From: Candidatus Omnitrophota bacterium
Lineage (GTDB): Bacteria > Omnitrophota > Omnitrophia > Omnitrophales > Aquincolibacteriaceae
Assembly: GCA_016196565.1 (NCBI GenBank)
Contig: JACPXK010000078.1
Coordinates: 1-12,006, forward strand
DNA: 12,006 bases
Direction: 5' to 3'
Under the pieces are notes generated by a model. The model was given only the letters and a program-made list of their open reading frames with translations, was not told where the DNA came from and did no database searches. The translations under genes were made by a program, and so were the position numbers. Shown piece after piece: positions 6,888 through 12,006 of this stretch; the first letter of the stretch is position 1; each line of letters begins with the position of its first letter.

Positions 6888-6923
6888 GGGACAGGCTATA
6901 TCCTGATAGCTTGTGATAGAACT

Positions 6924-7523
6924 TCAGGCAGGAAGCCGCCCCTCGAGGGAGCGCGAAAGCGTGGCCTGATCGATAAATTCGATATTGCTTCCCACCGGAA
7001 TGCCGCGCGCGATGCGGGTAATTTTCACATGAAAGGGTTTGAGTATTTTAGAAATATAAAGGGCCGTGGTTTCGCCTTCGGTATTAGGATTCGTGGCTAA
7101 AATAATTTCGCGCACTTTTCCCTCTTTCACACGTTTGACAAGGTCCGCCATTTGAATTTCACCCGGGCCAATGCCGTCTAAGGCCGACAAAGCCCCCAGC
7201 AACACATGATAAATCCCCACGTAAGTCCCCGTTTTTTCAATGGCGAGCACATCTTTGGGATCTTCCACCACGCAAATCATGCCGCGGTCGCGGCCGGGGT
7301 CCGAACAAATATGACAAAGCTCATGATCGGCAAAATTATGGCAGGTTTCGCAAAAGTGGACGTTTTCTTTGACGGCCTTGAGAAGTCCGGCGAGATTTTC
7401 GACTTCCTCACGCCGGGTTTTGAGAAGGTAAAAAACGATCCGTTCGGCAGAGCGGCGTCCGATGGCGGGAAATTTCATGAGCGCCTCGATCAGACGCTCC
7501 ATCCATTCGGCATAGCCTTTCAT
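6924..7523 (-). CDS. recR: Recombination mediator protein RecR
   Basis: The 199-residue length is normal for RecR. In order: an N-terminal helix-hairpin-helix (KFPAIGRRSAERIVFYLL, about 17-34), a four-cysteine zinc finger (C58, C61, C70, C73), a Toprim domain (VVEDPKD at 85-91 with acidic E87; LATNPNTEGETT at 142-153), and the C-terminal ARGIPVGSNIEFID segment. RecR works with RecO, and with RecF where present, to load RecA on SSB-coated single-stranded DNA during gap repair. Its ATG overlaps the dnaX stop by one base (TAATG), so the two are translationally coupled. The usual small gene between them (ebfC/ybaB) is absent. All key residues look intact. Confidence 0.97.
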   Translation of the reverse strand: MKGYAEWMERLIEALMKFPAIGRRSAERIVFYLLKTRREEVENLAGLLKAVKENVHFCETCHNFADHELCHICSDPGRDRGMICVVEDPKDVLAIEKTGTYVGIYHVLLGALSALDGIGPGEIQMADLVKRVKEGKVREIILATNPNTEGETTALYISKILKPFHVKITRIARGIPVGSNIEFIDQATLSRSLEGRLPA

Positions 7524-9304
7524 TATTCTTTCCTTACGATTTTCGCGCCGCCGAAAATATCCATGGCCTTCATGATAATATCCGGAACTTTCGGCTCATC
7601 CGCGGAGGATTTTACCGCCTGGACGACGCCCGCTTCGGTTTTGAGCGGCTTTAAAATAACGAATTGAGCGCGCGTCTTTTTCCCCGAAACGACTTCAAAA
7701 GCCTCTTCCACCAATTTGCGGTTGGAATCTTTTTCGAGCGTGTCTTTATGAAACTGAAATTCCGAAGGAAGGCCCAGGGTCACGATGCCGCCCGCTATTT
7801 CCACCGGTTGAGATTCGGATAAAAAAATGCCGGTCGACATGCGCTTGCTTTTAACGTATTCGATCACGCGCGGCCAAAATCCCTCGATTTCTCCCGGGAC
7901 CGGAGCGGCAGTTGCTGTCATCACCGGCGCGCTTTCGATGGCTTCTTCTTCAGATTGCTCTGCCTCGTCATTGCGAGGAGGCCGCCTCCGGCCCAAAGGG
8001 CCGATAGGCCCGGGGGATAAGGCCGACGAAGCAATCTCAGCGCTTCTCCCCTCGTGCTTTTTACTGTCCCCGTAGGGAAGCGGGGCTCGCAATGACAAAG
8101 CAGAATTATTGTTTTCTTCTCGCGCGACATTAAAAGCTGTCTGCCGTTCCTGTCTGCCGGCCGGCGGATTTTTGCTTTCAAAATTTTCTAACACCTCTTC
8201 AACATTTTTCAGACCGTCCAAATAGAGAAGCTTAAAAAGGGTTGTCTCCACCAGCAAGCGCGGCGGCGCCATATTCCGGCGAAGCTGATTTTGCAAGTTA
8301 CCGAGAATATTCAGCCCCAAAAGGAGTTCCCCTTCCGAAAATTCCTGGGCGATTTTTTTAAACTGGGCAATGATGTCTTCTTGAAGCTCGACAAATTCTT
8401 CCCCTTTAGGCGTGCTTTTGAGCACCAGTAAATGGCGAAAAATTTCGAGAAGCCCCTTGGCAAATTGAACCAAGTCCCTTCCCTGGGTGTAAAAATCTCC
8501 GACAAGAGAAAGTATTTTTGAACCGTCTTTGGCGCGTAAAGTCTGAAGCACGTCCAGATAAAGTTCGTCTGACGCCAGGCCCAGCATCAGAAGCACGTCT
8601 TTTTCGGCAATTTTTCCTTCGGCAAAACTCGCCAGCTGATCGAGTAAGCTTTCGGCATCCCGAAGCGCGCCCTCGCTTGCCTTAGCGATCAGAAAAAGGG
8701 CATTTTTTTCGATTTTGAGTTTTTCTTCCTTGGCAATTTCGTCGAGCTTTTTGACGATTTCCGCCGTGGGAATGCGCTTGAAATTAAAACGCTGGCAGCG
8801 GGAAAGAATCGTAAGCGGGACTTTATGGGGTTCTGTGGTCGCAAAAATAAATTTTACATGAGGCGGAGGCTCTTCGAGGGTTTTCAGAAGCGCGTTAAAA
8901 GCCTCAGGCGTCAGCATATGGACTTCGTCGATGATGTAAATTTTGAATTTCCCGTTTATGGCCTTGAATTTGACGGTCTCGCGCAAATTACGTATTTCGT
9001 CGATGCCGCGATTGGACGCCCCGTCAATTTCCAAGACATCCATGGAATTGCCCTGAGTGATTTCAAGGCAGGCGGTGCATTTGCCGCAAGGTTTTTCCGT
9101 GGGACCCTTGGCGCAATTGAGGGCCTTGGCCAAAATACGGGCGGTGGAAGTCTTTCCCACACCGCGCGGCCCGGAAAAAAGAAAACTTTGGGAAATACGT
9201 TCCTGACGGATGGAGTTTTGAAGCGTGGTGGTGATGGGCTCCTGGCCAATTACCGAATCGAAGGTCTGCGGTCTGAATTTGCGGGCAAAAACGAGATAAT
9301 TCAT
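7523..9304 (-). CDS. dnaX: DNA polymerase III subunit tau/gamma
   Basis: This 593-residue clamp-loader ATPase has Walker A GPRGVGKT (45-52), zinc-binding cysteines C64, C73, C76 and C79, Walker B IIDE (124-127), sensor 1 in FATTEP (154-159), SRC (168-170), and sensor 2 in EGALRDAES (211-219, R215). The collar domain III runs to about 367. A low-complexity linker (about 375-470) and a C-terminal tau-type region (about 473-593, starting FWPRVIEYVKSKR) follow. The linker is unusual: residues about 403-446 are encoded by a 130-bp inverted-repeat element, and about 380-389 by a second GC-rich repeat, both without breaking the frame. No canonical X XXY YYZ frameshift site was found near the end of domain III. 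AGGA precedes the ATG by 6 bases. No convincing promoter is seen in the 84-base gap upstream, so read-through from the permease gene is possible. Confidence 0.96.
   Translation of the reverse strand: MNYLVFARKFRPQTFDSVIGQEPITTTLQNSIRQERISQSFLFSGPRGVGKTSTARILAKALNCAKGPTEKPCGKCTACLEITQGNSMDVLEIDGASNRGIDEIRNLRETVKFKAINGKFKIYIIDEVHMLTPEAFNALLKTLEEPPPHVKFIFATTEPHKVPLTILSRCQRFNFKRIPTAEIVKKLDEIAKEEKLKIEKNALFLIAKASEGALRDAESLLDQLASFAEGKIAEKDVLLMLGLASDELYLDVLQTLRAKDGSKILSLVGDFYTQGRDLVQFAKGLLEIFRHLLVLKSTPKGEEFVELQEDIIAQFKKIAQEFSEGELLLGLNILGNLQNQLRRNMAPPRLLVETTLFKLLYLDGLKNVEEVLENFESKNPPAGRQERQTAFNVAREENNNSALSLRAPLPYGDSKKHEGRSAEIASSALSPGPIGPLGRRRPPRNDEAEQSEEEAIESAPVMTATAAPVPGEIEGFWPRVIEYVKSKRMSTGIFLSESQPVEIAGGIVTLGLPSEFQFHKDTLEKDSNRKLVEEAFEVVSGKKTRAQFVILKPLKTEAGVVQAVKSSADEPKVPDIIMKAMDIFGGAKIVRKE
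7967..8096. repeat. MITE-like 130-bp repeat with 11-bp terminal inverted repeats inside dnaX
   Basis: GTCATTGCGAG (7967-7977) is matched by its exact reverse complement CTCGCAATGAC (8086-8096). Inside are a perfect hairpin (CGGCCC-AAA-GGGCCG, about 7988-8002) and the string GACGAAGCAATCTC (8025-8038). From memory, the combination TCATTGCGAG...GACGAAGCAATCTC belongs to a palindromic repeat family scattered through many bacterial genomes, usually between genes. Here it is entirely within dnaX and translated as DnaX residues about 403-446. No flanking target duplication is visible. The length is not a multiple of three, so extra bases or small indels must have kept the frame. Confidence 0.75.
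8137..8165. repeat. GC-rich short repeat in the dnaX linker
   Basis: CTGTCTGCCG occurs at 8137-8146 and again at 8150-8159 (13-base period). The second copy runs into the 10-base palindrome GCCGGCCGGC (8156-8165). On the coding strand it gives PPAGRQERQ, in DnaX residues 380-388. It resembles CCTGCCGGCAGG-type palindromic repeats seen in candidate-phylum genomes (recollection). Confidence 0.5.
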
Positions 9305-9388
9305 TAAATTCCTATATTCAAAGGATGTGTTATGATGCGTGAACTGCGTTAAATTATCAAGTACTTCCTTAAGAAATTTGCGGCAGGT

Positions 9389-11116
9389 TTATCCGCTGAT
9401 AATCAAATGGCATCCGGACGGAAGATTGGCCGCAAGAGAACGCAGCACATCCCCGCGTAAAAGGCTGACAAGAGCGCTTCGCTTCGTCGTGCCGATCATC
9501 ACGGTATTGACTTCTAATTCGCGCGCCGCGCGGGCAATTTGTTTTCCCGGCTGATCTCCGAATTGCCATACCGGAACCGCGGTAATTCCTTTTTGTTCAA
9601 ATTGTTTTTGAGCTTCGGCTAAAAAATTCACGGATTCCGGCGAAGGCTCCACTTCTGTCGGAAGTTCGGTGGCCGGAGGAGTTTCTTCCACATAATTAAG
9701 ATAAACCGCTTTTTCTCCCAGTGCTTTACACCGCAGCACGGCTTCATCCACCAAATAAGGGTTTAAACTTCTTAAGGCCACAAGAAATGAAGAATGATAA
9801 AGGGGCGCGATTTCCTTGGCCTCAGTAACCGTAAGCACGTTGACAGAGGGAACCTCGACGGCAACCGGCACGGGAACAACCATTTTGGCGATGTAACGCA
9901 GAAGAAATCCGCCGGTTAGAATCGCGACGACAAACAAAAGCGCATTATGTTTTTGAAAACAAATGGTGAGCTCGACGAGAAAAAGAACCACGGAAGCAAT
10001 AAACAAAAGCCCCCGTTCCCAATGCTTCATCGAAAGCTTAAAATCAGAGGCTGTGGCTCCAAGATTAAGTGTGATGGCTCCTACCACACCAATGGCATAA
10101 AGAGCGGCGAGACCTACCACATCATGTTCGAAAATAAGAACCAAAATAGGAATGCCTGTAGCAACGATTAAGGCAAGTCCCGGCATGCCGTAGCGATTGA
10201 GTTTTCCGAAAAGCGGAGGTAATTCCCGGTCGCGCGCCAGAAGAAATTGAATATTCACTAAATCCGTAATCGCCGTATTCACCGCGGAAAGAAGAAGAAA
10301 TCCGAAAACCAGAGAAATAAGAGCTCCATACCAATGCCCGATGTAATGATTGCCGAGCGCGCGTAACATATCCTCGGCATGACCCGTAAGGCCGGGAATG
10401 GCATTCATGGCAATACCGAGTAAAAAAGTCAGTATTGAAACTTCCAAAAGCACAGGCCAGATGGCTTTTTTAGAAGTTTTTTCTACAGGCTGTTCCATAA
10501 TGCTGGTCATATTCGCTACTGCTTCAACTCCGGAAAGCGCCAGCACAATGCCCACAAACACACTCCAATTATGAGGCAAATGACCATCCGGCCATTTCAA
10601 ATCCACATGAGGAAGATGAGGCAGCGTCGATAAAAATAAAATTGCGGCTGTCGCCGAGGCGCCAACCGCAATGTAAGCGGCGATACTTCCCCCTTTGGTG
10701 GGGCCCACCCAATTAATGGCTCCGATGGCCAGAATTGCCCCCATAGCCCAAAATTCAGGATGAGGAAAATTAAAATAATGAAAGGCATCCACCGCGCTGA
10801 GCGAAGCTGTAACCACATAATCGGCGACAAGCAGAAGGGCGCCCATTACGGCGATGGTTTGAGAACGATTTTTGACCGAAGAATAAACTCCACCGCCATC
10901 AGGATGACAGCGGCAAATCACCATGTAGCAAATACCCACCACGGCCGTCAAAATGGACATCAGCCCTAAGAAAAACCATGAGGCGTGGCCGGAAAGGGCA
11001 AAGGCAATTCCAAGGACATAGGCCTTACTGGTTCCCCAGTCCCCGTAGAGCATAGCCCCGGCGTGAAACCATTTGAGTTCGCGCGGACGTTCGACTTTTT
11101 TACGTAGTATCAGCAT
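9389..11116 (-). CDS. APC-superfamily permease with C-terminal USP-like domain
   Basis: Of 575 residues, about 1-418 form an integral membrane transporter with roughly a dozen hydrophobic segments. APC hallmarks are FVGIVLALSGVEAVANM (187-203), like the conserved helix 6 of amino-acid permeases, and AVNTAITDLVNIQFLLARDRELPPLFGKLNRYGMP (278-312), like helix 8 and the following RDG-x-LP loop. Residues about 430-575 form a cytosolic domain with the universal-stress-protein pattern: LYHSSFLVALRS, VDEAVLRCKALGEKAVYLNYVEE, then VNTVMIGTTKRSALVSLLRGDVLRSLAANLP. The G-x2-G-x9-G-S/T nucleotide loop is degenerate (GTTKRS...RGD), so ATP binding is doubtful. Substrate unknown: amino acid, polyamine or cation. 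The ATG lacks a Shine-Dalgarno sequence, but a strong promoter lies 27 bases upstream. Confidence 0.87.
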   Translation of the reverse strand: MLILRKKVERPRELKWFHAGAMLYGDWGTSKAYVLGIAFALSGHASWFFLGLMSILTAVVGICYMVICRCHPDGGGVYSSVKNRSQTIAVMGALLLVADYVVTASLSAVDAFHYFNFPHPEFWAMGAILAIGAINWVGPTKGGSIAAYIAVGASATAAILFLSTLPHLPHVDLKWPDGHLPHNWSVFVGIVLALSGVEAVANMTSIMEQPVEKTSKKAIWPVLLEVSILTFLLGIAMNAIPGLTGHAEDMLRALGNHYIGHWYGALISLVFGFLLLSAVNTAITDLVNIQFLLARDRELPPLFGKLNRYGMPGLALIVATGIPILVLIFEHDVVGLAALYAIGVVGAITLNLGATASDFKLSMKHWERGLLFIASVVLFLVELTICFQKHNALLFVVAILTGGFLLRYIAKMVVPVPVAVEVPSVNVLTVTEAKEIAPLYHSSFLVALRSLNPYLVDEAVLRCKALGEKAVYLNYVEETPPATELPTEVEPSPESVNFLAEAQKQFEQKGITAVPVWQFGDQPGKQIARAARELEVNTVMIGTTKRSALVSLLRGDVLRSLAANLPSGCHLIISG

Positions 11117-11142
11117 GGTAGGTTTAAAGCAAATTGGGGGGT

Positions 11143-11171
11143 ACTATAATGCCCGCTTCTGTGGATGTCAA
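11143..11171 (-). promoter_or_regulatory. Near-consensus sigma-70-type promoter of the permease gene
   Basis: On the minus strand a perfect TTGACA (11166-11171), a 17-base spacer and TATAGT (11143-11148, 5 of 6). The start of transcription should fall about 20 bases before the permease ATG, giving a very short leader without a Shine-Dalgarno sequence. It lies 31 bases downstream of the tRNA-Ser 3' end. Confidence 0.7.
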
Positions 11172-11201
11172 TGATGCCCCAGTGATACCCCAAATTAAAA
11201 T

Positions 11202-11288
11202 CGGAGGAGACAGGATTTGAACCTGTGAGGGCCTTACGACCCTAACGGTTTTCGAGACCGCCGCATTCGACCACTCTGCCACTCCTCC
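11202..11288 (-). tRNA. tRNA-Ser (anticodon CGA)
   Basis: A class II tRNA of 87 bases. The acceptor arms GGAGGAG and CTCCTCC pair perfectly, followed by discriminator G. The anticodon loop is CTCGAAA with CGA at 11252-11254, reading UCG. A long variable arm (AGGG...CCCT) is typical of tRNA-Ser, and the T arm is ACAGG-TTCAAAT-CCTGT. CCA is not encoded, so it must be added by nucleotidyltransferase. A weak promoter may precede it (TTGACC at 11351-11356, 17 bases, then TAAGCT), overlapping the end of the GGDEF gene. Confidence 0.96.
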
Positions 11289-11289
11289 T

Positions 11290-11336
11290 CGATAAACTGC
11301 GTGTTCACACCTCATAAAAGGAGTAACAGCTTATCG
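11290..11336 (-). repeat. Inverted repeat abutting the 5' end of tRNA-Ser
   Basis: On the minus strand CGATAAGCTG (11327-11336) pairs with CAGTTTATCG (11290-11299) over 10 bases with one G-U, around a 27-base loop. It ends two bases before the mature tRNA. It could be a leader hairpin guiding RNase P processing or a transcription-end structure for the GGDEF gene. No T-run follows, so an intrinsic terminator is unlikely. Confidence 0.45.
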
Positions 11337-11352
11337 TTTGCCCGGGATTTGG

Positions 11353-12006
11353 TCAACCGCCGCTTCTTTTTTCGGTACACACACGGTTTTTGCCGGAACG
11401 TTTGGCTTGATAGAGGGCTTCATCCGCCCGGCGTACCATTAAATCCGGGACGGTTTCATCCGCGTGAAGCATCGCTACGCCAAGACTGATGGTAATAGGA
11501 ATGACTTTACCTTCCCATTCAAAAATACCTTCGTGAACTTTTTTTCGAATGCGCTCGCCCACTTTTTCGCTGGCTTCCTTCAGAGCCGCTTTGCGAAGCA
11601 GGACGATGAATTCTTCCCCGCCGTACCGGGCCACAAAATCGGCATCCTGAAAGGGCCGTTCGGAACGAAAACAGGAATAAATGATTTGCGCTGTTTTTTT
11701 AAGCACCATGTCCCCCGCCGCGTGGCCGTAAGTGTCGTTGACGGGTTTAAAATTATCGATGTCGATTAAAATCAGGGAAAGCATTTCCTTTTTCCGGTAG
11801 GACTCCAGAACCACACGATTCAAAATTTCACGGAAATGACGGATGACGTAAAGGCCCGTGAGGCCGTCCCGCGTGGCAAGATCGATCAACCGGGAACGCT
11901 CTTGCCTTTCTATCACAAGGTCGTAAATAACGGAAAAAATAAAAAGTGTCAGGATCAAAAGAACCGGTTGAAAAACAAAAAGCCAAATTCCTTTTTGAAT
12001 GAAAAA
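11353..12006 (-). CDS. Membrane-anchored GGDEF diguanylate cyclase (5' end outside window)
   Basis: The frame is open to the right edge, so the true start is upstream. An internal TTG at 11958 is not needed as a start. The visible part is 217 residues. It begins with a hydrophobic segment (FFIQKGIWLFVFQPVLL, then ILTLFIFSVIYDLV), a membrane anchor, then a short charged linker (ERQERSRL) and a complete GGDEF domain: DGLTGLY, LILIDIDNFKPVNDTYGHAAGD and RYGGEEF, with the catalytic GGEEF signature. ISLGVAM and RADEALYQAKRSGKNRV close it. Such domains make cyclic di-GMP from two GTP. The inhibitory RxxD I-site is absent: the four residues at that position read QDAD. The sensory part and possible further helices lie outside the window. 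The stop is 64 bases upstream of tRNA-Ser. Confidence 0.9.
   Translation of the reverse strand, partial: FFIQKGIWLFVFQPVLLILTLFIFSVIYDLVIERQERSRLIDLATRDGLTGLYVIRHFREILNRVVLESYRKKEMLSLILIDIDNFKPVNDTYGHAAGDMVLKKTAQIIYSCFRSERPFQDADFVARYGGEEFIVLLRKAALKEASEKVGERIRKKVHEGIFEWEGKVIPITISLGVAMLHADETVPDLMVRRADEALYQAKRSGKNRVCTEKRSGG

Noticed and set aside
6888..6923. GCTAT...ATAGC hairpin between recR and the next promoter
   Set aside because: Only a 5-base stem and no T-run, so it is not a credible intrinsic terminator; an operator role has no other support.
8353..8359. Run of seven A on the coding strand of dnaX as a gamma-forming frameshift site
   Set aside because: The run is not in the X XXY YYZ register and falls around residues 316-318, within domain III, so it would not give a normal gamma subunit.
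8825..9307. 160-aa open frame on the plus strand
   Set aside because: It lies antisense to the highly conserved ATPase domain of dnaX and is composed of reversed Walker and zinc-site codons.
11172..11201. Imperfect direct repeat TGATGCCCC/TGATACCCC between tRNA-Ser and the permease promoter
   Set aside because: Two short copies with a mismatch, not a CRISPR or attachment site; no tRNA-end duplication or integrase is visible.
11124..11315. 63-aa open frame on the minus strand
   Set aside because: It is the translation of tRNA-Ser(CGA) and its flanks (GGVAEWSNAAVSKT...), a well-known spurious ORF.
1..12006. CRISPR array, insertion sequence with transposase, rRNA or prophage genes
   Set aside because: No regularly spaced repeats, transposase, integrase or rRNA sequence was seen anywhere in the window.

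Overview
Every gene in this 12-kb window lies on the minus strand, so transcription runs from high to low coordinates. I think the source is an uncultured candidate-phylum bacterium, most likely Omnitrophota. The main cue is a large exported protein carrying recurrent [RK]SE[TAV]R pentapeptides, which I associate from memory with Omnitrophota proteomes. Lysine-rich, mid-GC coding style and ordinary bacterial promoters and Shine-Dalgarno sites fit. The lineage is inference; marker genes were not compared.

Layout in the direction of transcription. (a) A membrane-anchored GGDEF diguanylate cyclase, cut by the right edge, then tRNA-Ser(CGA). (b) An APC-type permease fused to a C-terminal USP-like domain, behind a near-consensus promoter. 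(c) dnaX (tau/gamma subunit of DNA polymerase III) and recR, overlapping by one base, with no ebfC/ybaB between them. The poorly conserved linker of DnaX contains a 130-bp repeat with 11-bp perfect terminal inverted repeats, read in frame, beside a second GC-rich repeat. (d) A strong promoter drives two exported-protein genes: a 498-aa protein resembling the TIKI/TraB/ChaN/EreA group, and a 1046-aa protein with seven [RK]SE[TAV]R motifs. In the latter I recognise a probable class I aldolase-like (LacD/DhnA-type) TIM barrel. (e) A toxin-antitoxin pair, an AbrB/MazE-type antitoxin with a Doc toxin, has its own promoter and an operator-like repeat. (f) A response regulator with two receiver domains, the first lacking its phospho-acceptor Asp, is followed by a lipoprotein alpha/beta hydrolase cut by the left edge.

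No intergenic stretch exceeds about 170 bases. The most original element is the exported pair in (d). It joins an aldolase-like barrel, normally cytosolic, to a signal peptide and basic pentapeptides that mostly lie outside the barrel, next to an exported protein of unknown activity. The in-frame mobile-type repeat inside the essential gene dnaX is the second most interesting item.
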